A stretch of 64,000 bases of DNA from Gordonia malaquae NBRC 108250 (GTDB taxonomy: Bacteria > Actinomycetota > Actinomycetes > Mycobacteriales > Mycobacteriaceae). Location of the stretch: NCBI RefSeq assembly GCF_000344135.1, contig NZ_BAOP01000016.1, positions 46,871-110,870 on the forward strand. Direction: 5' to 3'. The position numbers were made by a program, and so were the translations under genes. The notes beneath the pieces were generated by a model. The model was not told where the DNA came from and ran no database searches. It saw nothing but the letters and a program-made list of their open reading frames with translations. Below, one piece after another: positions 24,167-33,376 of the stretch. Position 1 is the stretch's first letter. The number at the start of each line of letters is the position of its first letter.

Positions 24167-27100
24167 ATGTCGTCGATCCTGACCATCACTTATCCGCCCG
24201 AGCTGCCCGTCAGCGCCTGCCGCGAGGAGATCGCCGAAGCGATCCGCGATCACCAAGTCGTCGTGATCGCGGGTGAGACGGGATCGGGCAAGACCACTCA
24301 ACTCCCGAAGATCTGTCTGGAGATGGGACGCACGTCCATCGGTCACACGCAGCCGCGGCGTATCGCCGCGACATCCGTGGCCCGACGGATCGCTGACGAA
24401 CTGCAGACCGAGATCGGCGACGCGGTCGGCTACCAGGTCCGCTTCTCCGACAAGAGTTCGAAGAACACGCAGATCAAGGTGATGACCGACGGCATCCTGC
24501 TGCGCGAGATCACGACCGACCCGCTCCTGCGTCGCTACGACACGCTGATCATCGACGAGGCACACGAACGGAGCCTCAACATCGACTTCCTGCTCGGATA
24601 CCTGAAGCAGCTCCTGCCGCGCAGGCCCGACTTGAAGCTCGTCATCACCTCGGCGACCATCGAGCCCGATCGATTCGCGAAACACTTCGCGGGACCGGAC
24701 GACGCGGTCCCGATCATCGAGGTCTCCGGCCGTACGTATCCCGTCGAGGTGCGTTATCGACCTCTCGCGACCGACGACGAGGACCACGCCGACCTCGACC
24801 AGATCGCTGCGATCGAGGCTGCCGTTCGTGAACTGTGGTCCGGCGGCGACGGCGACATCCTGGTGTTCCTCCCGACCGAGCGGGACATCCGAGAAACCGC
24901 GGACACTCTCGGCCGGCGACCCGACGTCGAGGTCGTCCCGCTCTACGCCCGACTCTCGGTCGCCGAGCAGAACAAGGTGTTCAGCCCTTCTGACGGCCGT
25001 CGCATCGTGCTGGCGACGAACGTCGCCGAGACGTCGCTGACCGTGCCGGGCATCCGCTACGTCATCGACTCGGGCACCGCGCGCATCTCCAGGTACTCGA
25101 CGCGAACCAAGGTCACGCGGCTTCCCGTGGAGAAAGTGTCGCAGGCCAGCGCACGCCAGCGCGCGGGGCGCTGCGGGCGCGTCGCACCCGGCGTGTGCAT
25201 CCGCCTGTACGGCGAGGACGACTTCGACGCACGCCCGGAGTACACCGACCCGGAGATCCTCCGCAGCAACCTCGCCGCCGTGATCCTGTCGATGCTGGCA
25301 CTGAAACTCGGCGACATCGCCGATTTCCCGTTCGTGCAGCCGCCCGAATCCCGTGCGATCCGAGACGGCATGGCCCTGCTGTCCGAGCTCGGCGCCGTCA
25401 CCGACACCGATTCCGCTTCGGCACGACTGACCAAGGTGGGACGGACGCTGGCACGACTCCCGGTCGACCCGCGACTCGGCCGCATGCTCGTGGCCGGTCA
25501 CGAGAACGGCTGCCTCGACCACGTCCTGGTGATCGCCGCGGCGCTCGCGCTGCCCGACGTCCGCGAGTTCCCATCCGACAAACGCGACGCCGCCACCGCC
25601 GCGCACAAGAAGCACGCGGTCCCCGGATCGGAGTTCCTCGGCCAAGTCCAGTTGTGGTCGTACCTGCAGGAGCAGCGCTCCGCGCTCTCGAGCAATCAGT
25701 TCCGACGACAGTGCGAACGTGAGTTCATCCACTTCCTGCGCGTCCGCGAATGGATCGACCTGCATCGCCAACTGACCCGCACAGTGCGCGACCTCGACTG
25801 GCACATTCCGACGACTGAGGTCGATGCGACGGCGATCCACACGTCCCTGCTCACCGGCCTGCTCACGAACATCGGCGCCCGACAGGGCGACACACGCGAG
25901 TTCCTGGGCACCCGCGGCACCAAGTTCGCGATCTTCCCCGGATCATTCCTGTCATCGAAGCCGCCCGCATTCGTGATGGCCGCCGATCTCATGGAGACCT
26001 CCCGACTGTTCGCACACACGGTCGCGGCCATCAACCCGGAATGGGTCGAGTCGGCCGCGGGCGACCTCGTGACCCGCACATACAGCGAACCGCACTGGTC
26101 CACCCGCCGAGCCGCGGTGATGGCCTACGAGCGCGTGAGCCTGTACGGGGTGCCGCTCGTCGTGCAGCGTCGAGTGCATTACGGGCCGATCGACCCGAAG
26201 ACGTCGCGCGAGATCTTCATAACCGAGGCTCTCGTCGCCGGAAAGTGGCGCAGCAGGCATGCGTTCGTCCGCCACAACGCCGAGATCATCTCCAGCGCAG
26301 AGGATCTCGAACACCGCGCTCGTCGCCGCGACCTCGGTCTCTCCGACGCCGAACTCTTCGACTTCTACGACGCCCGCGTCCCACCGAACGTCGTGTCCGC
26401 GCGGCACTTCGACTCATGGTGGAAGAAGGCGGGCCGGGCCGATCCGACACTGCTGAACCTCTCGGTCGACATGCTCGGGTCCGACGACGGTCCGTCTGCG
26501 GCCGATTTCCCGGAGGCCTGGCAGCAGGGCGAGACCCGCCTCGAGTTGCGGTACAACTTCTCACCCGGCGCACCGGACGACGGTGTCACCGTTGTGATTC
26601 CGCGTGCGCTGCTGTCCCACGTCCACGACGGCGGTTTCGACTGGTTGGTGCCGGGCATGCGCAGTGAACTCGCGACAGCGCTGATCAAGTCCCTTCCCAA
26701 GGGCTTGCGCAAGTCTATGTCACCCGCGCAGAGATATGCCGATCTCGCCCTCGACCAGCTCACGCCTCGCTCCGAGGCATTGGTTCCGGCGCTCGCGCGA
26801 GAGCTCTCGTCGATCACTCGCATGTCGCTCGGTCCGCGCGATTTCCGACCGGACACTCTGCCCGACCACCTGCGGATGCACTTCGCCGTCGTCGACGACA
26901 CGAAGGGCGCCGTCATCGCTCGGGGCGACCGCCTCGGCGACCTCCGCTCGCAGTTCGGCCCGACCACCGCGAGTCCCACCGCCGACGCCGCCGTCCACAC
27001 CGCCTGGGCCTCCGACGGCATCGGGACGCTGGACGACAGTCGCGTGCAGACGCTCGCAGGCCAGCAGGTGACGCGGTACCCGACCCTCGTCGTGGTCCCC

Positions 27101-27850
27101 GGCCGGGGCGTTCGGGTCACCACCGTCCCGAGCCCGGTGGCGCGCGACGCCGGGATCACAGCAGGCGTGCGTGAACTGCTGACACTGGCCATCGCTCCGC
27201 CGAGCCGGAAACTCGCTTCGTCGTTGCCGCCCGCACGCAGGCTTGCGCTCAGTCAGAGCCCCTACCGGGACGTCGACGCACTGCTCGCCGACTGCACGCG
27301 TCGAGCCGTCACCGACGTCCTCGCACGCGAGAACACACTCGGCGACCTCCGTGGCCCCTCCGACTTCGCGGCCGTGTCTGAGCGGATCACACCGACCGTG
27401 CGCTCACTGGCGCCCGAGTACTTCGACCTCGCGGTCGCGGCGCTCGCCGAATACTCCGAACTCAGGCGCACCATCGATTCGCGCACGGGTTCGCTCGCCG
27501 CCGACGACGTCGCCGATCAGGCGGCCAATCTTGTGTTCGACGGCTTCGTCGCCGTCACTCCTGGCGCGGCGCTGCGGTCGCTGCCGCGCTACCTGACGGC
27601 TGCGCGACTCCGCCTGGAATCGCTCCCGGGGTCGGCAGCCCGCGACAACCAGGGCATGCTCGTCGTCGACCGGGTGATCGCGGCATGGAATCAGCGGCTG
27701 GCGCAGGTCCCGGAGGCTCGACAGGACGCGTTGAACGATCTGGTCCAGTGGCAGTTGGAGGAACTCCGGGTGAGCCTGTTCGCGCAGCAGTTGGGGACTG
27801 CGGGCCCAATATCTGAGAAGCGAGTGCTCAAGGCGATCGCTCAGTTCTGA
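24167..27850 (+). CDS. hrpA: ATP-dependent RNA helicase HrpA
   Basis: The 1227-residue protein is a DEAH-box helicase of HrpA length. Motifs are GETGSGKTTQLPK (I), TQPRRIAATSVARR (Ia), DEAHERS (II), SATIEPDRFAKHF (III), ATNVAETSLTVPGI (V) and QRAGRCGRVAPG (VI), followed by helicase-associated HA2/OB regions and the long DUF3418 C-terminus. HrpA in E. coli resolves stalled ribosomes and processes some mRNAs. A TAGGAT box lies nine bases before the ATG and there is no ribosome-binding site, so a near-leaderless start is possible. Its stop is four bases before the convergent nrdR stop. Confidence 0.95.
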   Translation: MSSILTITYPPELPVSACREEIAEAIRDHQVVVIAGETGSGKTTQLPKICLEMGRTSIGHTQPRRIAATSVARRIADELQTEIGDAVGYQVRFSDKSSKNTQIKVMTDGILLREITTDPLLRRYDTLIIDEAHERSLNIDFLLGYLKQLLPRRPDLKLVITSATIEPDRFAKHFAGPDDAVPIIEVSGRTYPVEVRYRPLATDDEDHADLDQIAAIEAAVRELWSGGDGDILVFLPTERDIRETADTLGRRPDVEVVPLYARLSVAEQNKVFSPSDGRRIVLATNVAETSLTVPGIRYVIDSGTARISRYSTRTKVTRLPVEKVSQASARQRAGRCGRVAPGVCIRLYGEDDFDARPEYTDPEILRSNLAAVILSMLALKLGDIADFPFVQPPESRAIRDGMALLSELGAVTDTDSASARLTKVGRTLARLPVDPRLGRMLVAGHENGCLDHVLVIAAALALPDVREFPSDKRDAATAAHKKHAVPGSEFLGQVQLWSYLQEQRSALSSNQFRRQCEREFIHFLRVREWIDLHRQLTRTVRDLDWHIPTTEVDATAIHTSLLTGLLTNIGARQGDTREFLGTRGTKFAIFPGSFLSSKPPAFVMAADLMETSRLFAHTVAAINPEWVESAAGDLVTRTYSEPHWSTRRAAVMAYERVSLYGVPLVVQRRVHYGPIDPKTSREIFITEALVAGKWRSRHAFVRHNAEIISSAEDLEHRARRRDLGLSDAELFDFYDARVPPNVVSARHFDSWWKKAGRADPTLLNLSVDMLGSDDGPSAADFPEAWQQGETRLELRYNFSPGAPDDGVTVVIPRALLSHVHDGGFDWLVPGMRSELATALIKSLPKGLRKSMSPAQRYADLALDQLTPRSEALVPALARELSSITRMSLGPRDFRPDTLPDHLRMHFAVVDDTKGAVIARGDRLGDLRSQFGPTTASPTADAAVHTAWASDGIGTLDDSRVQTLAGQQVTRYPTLVVVPGRGVRVTTVPSPVARDAGITAGVRELLTLAIAPPSRKLASSLPPARRLALSQSPYRDVDALLADCTRRAVTDVLARENTLGDLRGPSDFAAVSERITPTVRSLAPEYFDLAVAALAEYSELRRTIDSRTGSLAADDVADQAANLVFDGFVAVTPGAALRSLPRYLTAARLRLESLPGSAARDNQGMLVVDRVIAAWNQRLAQVPEARQDALNDLVQWQLEELRVSLFAQQLGTAGPISEKRVLKAIAQF

Positions 27851-27854
27851 GGAG

Positions 27855-28301
27855 TCAAACGCGCTCGCGGAGCTCGTTGATCTCCTTCTGGAAGTCGTCC
27901 GCCGATTCGAACGACTTGTAGACGGAGGCGAACCGCAGGTAGGCGACCTCGTCGAGGTCGCGGAGCGGACGCAGGATCGCCAGTCCGACCTCATTGCTCG
28001 GTATCTCGGCCGAGCCGAGACCACGTACGGTGTCTTCCACCTGCGAGGCGAGCTTGGCGAGCGCGTCTTCGTCGACGCTGCGGCCTTGACACGCCCGACG
28101 GACGCCCTTCATGACCTTCTCGCGGCTGAACGGTTCGGTGACCCCGTTGCGCTTCACGACGGACAGCACCGCTGCCTCCACCGTGCTGAAGCGTCGACCA
28201 CACTCTGCGCATGATCGACGGCGGCGGATCGCCAGGCCGTCATCGGCAACTCGGGAGTCCACCACTCGTGTGTCGTCGTTCTTGCAGAACGGGCAGCGCA
28301 T
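27855..28301 (-). CDS. nrdR: Transcriptional repressor NrdR
   Basis: The 148-residue protein has the NrdR zinc ribbon (C3, C6, C31, C34) followed by an ATP-cone domain ([24 protein letters not shown]). NrdR senses (d)ATP and represses ribonucleotide reductase genes at NrdR boxes. TATCAT lies six bases upstream of the ATG and there is no ribosome-binding site, so the mRNA is probably leaderless. It is followed by the convergent hrpA and preceded by the LysM gene, the same order as M. tuberculosis Rv2718c–Rv2719c. Confidence 0.96.
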   Translation of the reverse strand: MRCPFCKNDDTRVVDSRVADDGLAIRRRRSCAECGRRFSTVEAAVLSVVKRNGVTEPFSREKVMKGVRRACQGRSVDEDALAKLASQVEDTVRGLGSAEIPSNEVGLAILRPLRDLDEVAYLRFASVYKSFESADDFQKEINELRERV

Positions 28302-28331
28302 CCCCCGATGATAACGTCCAGCTCGAGGCGG

Positions 28332-28931
28332 TCAGTACGCGGGAGCAACCAGGGACTGACTCACCCGCAGACCCGACGTGTCCAGACCGTTCATCGCACG
28401 CAACTGAGCAACCACCCCCGCCGCGGGCAGATCAGGTGCGATCCGGTGAGCGACGTCCGTCAGCGACTCTCCGGACCGGACATGGACCACCTGGGTGGCC
28501 GCCGGAACGTCGGGCGTCGCCGCATCCTGGTACGACCCTCCGATGATCGCGAGGATCCACACCACGCCGGCCAGCACCGCACCGAGAAGCAGCGAGCCGA
28601 CGACTCGACGACGACGGAACACGGCCTCGGTGTTCGAACGGTTCGTCGCCGGCGAGGCCACGGTCGATCGGGACGCCCGACTGGGCCGGAGGACCGCCCG
28701 ATCGCGGGCCTCCCACTGCGCCTGCGGCTCATGCTTGAGCGAGTCGACGCCTGCCGATCGTCGTCGTCCTCGCCCTGTCGGGCGGCACACATCGCCGTCC
28801 ACGCGCGGACTCGAATGATCGACGCGCCGCGTGTCAACGACCGGAATATCGCAGGTCATAGCGGAGATGCGTGCACGCTCGGGTGAGCGGTCCGCGCGAG
28901 CGGCGGGGCGGGTGATCAGTGCTTGACTCAT
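28332..28931 (-). CDS. chiZ: LysM membrane protein, DNA-damage-induced cell-division regulator type (ChiZ-like)
   Basis: The 199-residue protein has an Arg-rich cytoplasmic N-terminus, one transmembrane helix (VVGSLLLGAVLAGVVWILAI, about 110–130) and a C-terminal LysM domain (VHVRSGESLTDVAHRIAP). This is the layout of Rv2719c/ChiZ, which in mycobacteria is induced by DNA damage and slows division. The ATG has an AGGAGG site six bases upstream. The gene is divergent from lexA and a LexA box lies just upstream of its ribosome site, so it is part of the SOS response. The symbol is given by synteny and layout. Confidence 0.8.
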   Translation of the reverse strand: MSQALITRPAARADRSPERARISAMTCDIPVVDTRRVDHSSPRVDGDVCRPTGRGRRRSAGVDSLKHEPQAQWEARDRAVLRPSRASRSTVASPATNRSNTEAVFRRRRVVGSLLLGAVLAGVVWILAIIGGSYQDAATPDVPAATQVVHVRSGESLTDVAHRIAPDLPAAGVVAQLRAMNGLDTSGLRVSQSLVAPAY

Positions 28932-28944
28932 CGGAGCCTCCTGT

Positions 28945-28960
28945 TCGATCAACTGTTCGA
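28945..28960. promoter_or_regulatory. SOS (LexA) box upstream of the LysM gene
   Basis: TCGATCAACTGTTCGA differs by one base from the mycobacterial LexA consensus TCGAACNNNNGTTCGA. It is 14 bases from the LysM start codon and about 137 bases before the lexA start codon, so it probably controls the LysM gene. Confidence 0.8.
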
Positions 28961-29012
28961 AGAACCTTTGTTCGATAGTTAACACCATGGGTCCGACAAA
29001 GTCAGCAACACG

Positions 29013-29028
29013 TCGAACAATTGTTTGA
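29013..29028. promoter_or_regulatory. SOS (LexA) box of lexA
   Basis: TCGAACAATTGTTTGA has one mismatch (GTTTGA for GTTCGA) to the LexA consensus. It overlaps the likely -35 region of lexA, giving autoregulation. Confidence 0.85.
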
Positions 29029-29053
29029 AATCTGTGGTCCAGTCGACTAACGT
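29024..29053 (+). promoter_or_regulatory. lexA promoter
   Basis: TTTGAA (29024–29029) and TAACGT (29048–29053) are 18 bases apart. The -35 box overlaps the end of the LexA box, which explains repression. Confidence 0.55.
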
Positions 29054-29096
29054 CGAGGTCAGTTCACATGCGATGTTCGAATGGAAAGGACCGACG

Positions 29097-29768
29097 ATGG
29101 CGGACAATCCCGATCCCCTGCTCTCGACCTCCACCCTGGAGGCGTCGCTGACTCAGCGTCAGCGTGAAGTGCTCGAGGTGATCCGGAAGTCGGTCCGGGA
29201 GCGCGGCTACCCGCCGAGCATCCGCGAGATCGGCGAAGCCGTCGGCCTCACGTCGACATCGTCGGTGGCGCATCAACTCCGGACACTCGAGCGCCGCGGT
29301 CTCCTCAAGCGCGATCCGCATCGTCCGCGCGCGGTGAACGTCCGAGACGACAATCGCACGCCTCCCGCCGACGACTCGTCGGAGTCGCTGCCGACGCCGA
29401 CCTTCGTGCCGGTGCTCGGCCGCATCGCCGCCGGCGGCCCGATTCTCGCCGAACAGGCTGTCGAAGAAGTGTTCCCGATGCCCAAGGAACTTGTCGGCGA
29501 CGGCTCGCTGTTCATGCTTCGCGTGGTCGGCGAGTCGATGATCGACGCCGCCATCTGCGACGGCGACTGGGTGGTCGTCCGTCAGCAGAACGTCGCCGAG
29601 AACGGCGACATCGTCGCGGCGATGATCGACGGCGAGGCCACGGTGAAGACGTTCAAGCGTAAGGACGGCCACGTGTGGCTGCTCCCCCACAACGAGCATT
29701 TCGAGCCGATCCCCGGCGACGACGCCGCGATTCTCGGCAAGGTCGTCACGGTGATGCGTCGTATCTGA
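29097..29768 (+). CDS. lexA: SOS repressor LexA
   Basis: The 223-residue protein has the winged HTH ([30 protein letters not shown], about 39–68) and the S24 self-cleavage domain. The scissile Ala112–Gly113 bond lies in GRIAAGGPI, with catalytic S147 (VGESMID) and K184 (ATVKTFK). RecA-ssDNA triggers cleavage and derepression. The ATG follows GGAAAGGA. Two LexA boxes lie in the divergent region shared with the LysM gene, and another lies in the recA promoter in this window. Confidence 0.98.
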   Translation: MADNPDPLLSTSTLEASLTQRQREVLEVIRKSVRERGYPPSIREIGEAVGLTSTSSVAHQLRTLERRGLLKRDPHRPRAVNVRDDNRTPPADDSSESLPTPTFVPVLGRIAAGGPILAEQAVEEVFPMPKELVGDGSLFMLRVVGESMIDAAICDGDWVVVRQQNVAENGDIVAAMIDGEATVKTFKRKDGHVWLLPHNEHFEPIPGDDAAILGKVVTVMRRI

Positions 29769-29781
29769 CGCATCACCGCTG

Positions 29782-29813
29782 GTGGTCGGCGCCGGTCCTC
29801 AGGCGCCGACCAC
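29782..29813. terminator. Hairpin between lexA and ptsI
   Basis: Perfect 12-base arms GTGGTCGGCGCC (29782–29793) and the complement (29802–29813) flank an 8-base loop. It lies 13 bases after the lexA stop and overlaps the last codons and stop of convergent ptsI, so it is probably used from both sides. Confidence 0.7.
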
Positions 29814-31511
29814 GGCACGCGCGGCATCGCGCGCGCCGGATGCGCTGGTCGCCGCGAGCGCTGCGGTCGCGGCGTCACGGCACTGCTGCAACGTCACGCC
29901 GCCGAGCTTGAGTCCCACCGCGGGCGACGCCGCCGGGGCGGACGACAACGATCGCACGCCGAGCCCGACGAGTACGCAGGCCAGCAGGGGATCAGCCGCA
30001 GCCTCGCCGCAGACGCCGACCGACTTGGAGTGCTTCTCTCCTGCCCGTCCGATCATCTCGATGAGTGCGAGAACAGCAGGCTGCCATGGATCGGTGAGCG
30101 ACGCGAGTTCAGGCGACATGCGGTCGGCGGCCATCGTGTATTGCGTCAGATCATTCGTCCCGACCGACACGAAATCGACTTCGGCAAGGATCTTGTCGGC
30201 AAGTATCGCCGCCGACGGCACCTCGATCATGACGCCGGGAACCATGCCCCGACCACGCACCTGACCGGCGAACTCGCGAGCCTCGTCGACCGTCGCGATC
30301 ATCGGCGCCATCACCCACGGAACCGCCCCGGCCCCTTTCGCCGCGGCGGCGAGTGCATCGAGTTGCCCGTTGCGGATCTCCGGGTACGTCGCGACTATCC
30401 GGTTCCCACGCACACCCATCGCCGGATTCGGCTCGTCGGTGTTCGCGACGAACTTCAGCGGCTTGTCCGAGCCCGCGTCAAGGGTTCGGATCACCACCTT
30501 CTGACCGTCGAATGCATCGATGACCTCGCGGTACAGCGCCGTCTGCTCCTCGAGCGTCGGTTCGGTCGCACGGTCGAGGAATGCGAGCTCGGTCCGAAAC
30601 AGGCCGACACCCTGCACGGGCGCGTCTGCCGCGGCCCGCGCCGACACGCCGTCGGCCACGTTCGCGAGAATGAGGACCGGCTCTCCGTCGGCCGTTGCAC
30701 CGGGACCCCGCCACGCGGCGATTTTCTCCGCCGTGTCGCGCGCCGCGACGATCGCGGCCGAGATCAAGTCCTCATCAGGGTCGATACCGATGGTTCCGGT
30801 GCCGCCGTCGACGTAACCGTGCGCGCCGGTCGGGATGTCGTCGAGGTCGGCCGCGGCGACGATGCACGGGATGCCCAGTTGGCGGGCGATGATCGCCGTG
30901 TGACTGCTCGGTCCGCCGAGCCGCATCGCCAATCCGACAACCACCGCCGGATCGAGTCCGGCGGTGTCCGCAGGCGCCAGATCGTCGGCGCACAGGATTG
31001 ACGGCACCTCGGGCGTCGGGATCCCCGGCTCCGGAAGGCCCAGGAGTTCGGCGATCACCCGGTCGCGGACATCGCGCAGGTCGGTCACTCGCTCCGCCAT
31101 CAGGCCACCGAGTTTGGTGAACATCTCGACGAACTGTTCAGTGGCCGCGGCGGCGGCGGCCGGCGCCGGGCTGCCCGCGGCGATGAGCTTGGACGCCGCG
31201 CCGATCCACCCGCGATCGCGAGCGAGACCCGCTGTGGCAGTGAGGACTTCAGCGGAGACGCCGGTGCTGTGCGATGCCCGTTCGGAGAGGCGTGCGGCCA
31301 CCACTGTCGCGGCATCGACAAAACGTGCGGCCTCGGACTCGCGCTCGGTGTCGGCCACGGGCGCGGCCGATGCGTCGTACGTCGGCCGCTCACCGATGCG
31401 GATGATCGGGCCGTATGCGAGCCCGCCGACCACCGGAGTCCCGGTCACGACGGAACTGGCGGCGAACGGGTTGTCGGCGGATTGCACGGGCGCGGCATCG
31501 ATCTGGCTCAT
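29799..31511 (-). CDS. ptsI: Phosphoenolpyruvate–protein phosphotransferase (PTS enzyme I)
   Basis: The 570-residue cytosolic enzyme takes phosphate from phosphoenolpyruvate and passes it to HPr. The phosphorylated histidine is H204 in LGGPSSHTAIIARQ. The PEP-binding barrel shows FRTELAFLDR, RTLDAGSDKPL, VGTNDLTQYTMAADR and the Cys of VGVCGEAAADP. TAATCT lies seven bases upstream of the ATG and there is no ribosome-binding site, pointing to a leaderless mRNA. It is divergent from fruR–fruK–fruA–ptsH, completing one PTS locus. Confidence 0.96.
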   Translation of the reverse strand: MSQIDAAPVQSADNPFAASSVVTGTPVVGGLAYGPIIRIGERPTYDASAAPVADTERESEAARFVDAATVVAARLSERASHSTGVSAEVLTATAGLARDRGWIGAASKLIAAGSPAPAAAAAATEQFVEMFTKLGGLMAERVTDLRDVRDRVIAELLGLPEPGIPTPEVPSILCADDLAPADTAGLDPAVVVGLAMRLGGPSSHTAIIARQLGIPCIVAAADLDDIPTGAHGYVDGGTGTIGIDPDEDLISAAIVAARDTAEKIAAWRGPGATADGEPVLILANVADGVSARAAADAPVQGVGLFRTELAFLDRATEPTLEEQTALYREVIDAFDGQKVVIRTLDAGSDKPLKFVANTDEPNPAMGVRGNRIVATYPEIRNGQLDALAAAAKGAGAVPWVMAPMIATVDEAREFAGQVRGRGMVPGVMIEVPSAAILADKILAEVDFVSVGTNDLTQYTMAADRMSPELASLTDPWQPAVLALIEMIGRAGEKHSKSVGVCGEAAADPLLACVLVGLGVRSLSSAPAASPAVGLKLGGVTLQQCRDAATAALAATSASGARDAARAVVGA

Positions 31512-31534
31512 GTGAGAGAGATTACAAGAAGTCC

Positions 31535-31591
31535 TTGACGCACCCGACGATACGGGAGTAAACAAAGATGGAATCCAAGCAAACGAAGATG
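31535..31591 (+). promoter_or_regulatory. fru operon promoter with direct-repeat operator
   Basis: TTGACG (31535–31540) and TAAACA (31559–31564) are 18 bases apart. Direct repeats AACAAAGATG (31561–31570) and AACGAAGATG (31582–31591) follow at a 21-base pitch, two helical turns, and cover the -10 and start region. DeoR-family repressors often bind direct repeats, so this is the candidate FruR operator. Confidence 0.6.
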
Positions 31592-31630
31592 CATCAACAC
31601 ACAAGTGCTCAGCTGACCAGGAGTCGTCAC

Positions 31631-32401
31631 ATGTACGCCGAAGAACGCCAACAGGCGATCGCGAACGAAGTCCGCCAACGCGGCCGCGTGTCCGTCGCCG
31701 AGCTGGCTGAACGATTCGCAGTCACCGGCGAGACCGTCCGGCGCGACCTCGCGGTCCTGCAGCGTTCCGGCAGCCTGATGCGTGTGCACGGCGGAGCAGT
31801 GCGACTCGACGTCGCCGCCGTCGTCGACGAACCGGACCTCCCGTCGAGGGAGGCCGCGCGTCAGTCCGAGAAGGCCGCGATAGGCGTCGCGGCGCAGCGC
31901 TTCCTGCCCGCCACCGGTGGTTCGGTCCTCTTCGACGCCGGGAGCACCACATACCAGGCCGCGACTGCGGTGAGTGGTGACGCACGCCTGCAATTGGTCA
32001 CCAACAGCGTGCCGATCGCGTCGTCGCTCACCGGATTGTCACGGTCGACGGTGCTGCTGATCGGAGGCAGACTCCGACCGAAGACGCAGGCTGCGGTCGG
32101 CGCCGATGCCGTCGAGGCATTCGCGCGACTTCATGTGAGCGTCGGGTTCATCGGCACAAACGGGCTCACCGCCGATCACGGCCTGTCCACTCCAGACTCC
32201 GACGAAGCCGCGACCAAACGGGCGATGATCGCCTGCTGCGACCGCGTGGTGGTGCTGGCCGACTCGTCGAAGATGAACCGCCAGGAACTCGTCGGCTTCT
32301 CCGGCCTGGAGGACGTCGACGTCCTCGTCACCGACGCCGGCATCGACCCGGCTCTCGTCACCGCACTGACCGAACACGACATCGAGGTGGTCGTCGCATG
32401 A
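31631..32401 (+). CDS. fruR: DeoR-family repressor of the fructose PTS operon
   Basis: The 256-residue protein begins MYAEERQQAIANEVRQRGRVSVAELAERFAVTGETVRRDL, the DeoR-family HTH, followed by the sugar-phosphate-sensing domain (LFDAGSTTYQAA, GIDPALVTALTEHDIEVVVA). The effector is expected to be a fructose phosphate, by analogy with other fru loci. The ATG follows AGGAG by eight bases; in-frame codons upstream are unlikely to be translated. Its stop overlaps the fruK start (ATGA). The symbol rests on position. Confidence 0.88.
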   Translation: MYAEERQQAIANEVRQRGRVSVAELAERFAVTGETVRRDLAVLQRSGSLMRVHGGAVRLDVAAVVDEPDLPSREAARQSEKAAIGVAAQRFLPATGGSVLFDAGSTTYQAATAVSGDARLQLVTNSVPIASSLTGLSRSTVLLIGGRLRPKTQAAVGADAVEAFARLHVSVGFIGTNGLTADHGLSTPDSDEAATKRAMIACCDRVVVLADSSKMNRQELVGFSGLEDVDVLVTDAGIDPALVTALTEHDIEVVVA

Positions 32402-33342
32402 TTCTGACAGTCACAGCCAATCCGAGCATCGACCGGACGGTTCAACTGGACGGGCCGTTGACACCCGGCGGCGTCCACCGACCGGTCGGCGTTGTCGACC
32501 AGCCGGGCGGGAAGGGCGTGAACGTGGCCCGAGTCGTCGATGCCGCAGGGCTTCCGACGATGGCTGTGGCGCCTGCGCACGCGGGCGACTCGTTCGTCCA
32601 TCACCTCGAACGAGCAGGCCTGCCGCACAGCGCGATCGACGTGGCCGGAGACGTCCGGGTGAACCTGACGATCGCCGACCCCGACGGCGTCACCACCAAG
32701 ATCAATGCACCCGGCGCGAAGCTCGACGCCGCCGAGGCGCAATCCCTGATGACGGCCATCGTCGAGCATGCAGCCCACGCGGACTGGTTGGCGCTCTGCG
32801 GCTCACTCCCGCCCGGTCTGCCCGCAACCTGGTACGCCGACGTCATCGGCGCGCTTCGCGGCGTCGGCGTGCACATCGCGGTCGACACCTCAGGCGCTCC
32901 TCTGCGTCACGTGGCGGCTGCGGGCCCGGATCTGATGAAGCCGAACTCTGAGGAACTTGCGGAACTGACCGGCGCGGATCCCGTCGCACTCGAGTCCGCC
33001 GCGGCCGACGGCGATCCTTCGGAGGCGGCGCGCGCATCCATCGCACTCGCCGAATCCACCCGTGGAGCGGTGCTCACCACTCTCGGCGGCGCGGGCGCCG
33101 TGCTTGCGGTCGGAGGCGAAGCCTGGTTCGCCTCGGCGCCCGAGGTGCGGGTCCGGAGCACCGTCGGGGCAGGCGACGCCTCCCTCGCCGGCTATCTGAT
33201 CGCCGACCACGCCGGCGCCGACCCGGCCGATCGCCTCGCGCGGGCTGTCGCATACGGCTCCGCCGCCGCGTCACTGCCCGGCACCACCCCACCGACCCCA
33301 GACCTGCTCGACCACGCACGCATCACCGTCACCCGCCTGTAG
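32398..33342 (+). CDS. fruK: 1-phosphofructokinase
   Basis: The 314-residue protein is a PfkB-family sugar kinase: MILTVTANPSIDRTVQL at the N-terminus, the GGKGVNVARVV signature and VRSTVGAGDASLAGY with the catalytic Asp of GAGD. It converts fructose 1-phosphate, delivered by the PTS, to fructose 1,6-bisphosphate. It overlaps fruR by four bases and is followed by fruA, the usual fru operon order. Confidence 0.95.
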   Translation: MILTVTANPSIDRTVQLDGPLTPGGVHRPVGVVDQPGGKGVNVARVVDAAGLPTMAVAPAHAGDSFVHHLERAGLPHSAIDVAGDVRVNLTIADPDGVTTKINAPGAKLDAAEAQSLMTAIVEHAAHADWLALCGSLPPGLPATWYADVIGALRGVGVHIAVDTSGAPLRHVAAAGPDLMKPNSEELAELTGADPVALESAAADGDPSEAARASIALAESTRGAVLTTLGGAGAVLAVGGEAWFASAPEVRVRSTVGAGDASLAGYLIADHAGADPADRLARAVAYGSAAASLPGTTPPTPDLLDHARITVTRL

Positions 33343-33376
33343 ACCCCCTCCCCGCCCCACAGCAAGGTAGAAGACA

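Noticed and set aside
24140..25840. A 566-codon open frame opposite hrpA
   Set aside because: It mirrors hrpA codons and shows no motif, ribosome site or plausible composition.
28932..29020. PafBC-type promoter for the LysM gene (TTGTCGGAC followed by TAACTA on the minus strand)
   Set aside because: The spacing is nine instead of eight bases and TAACTA does not fit TANNNT, unlike the good match at recA.
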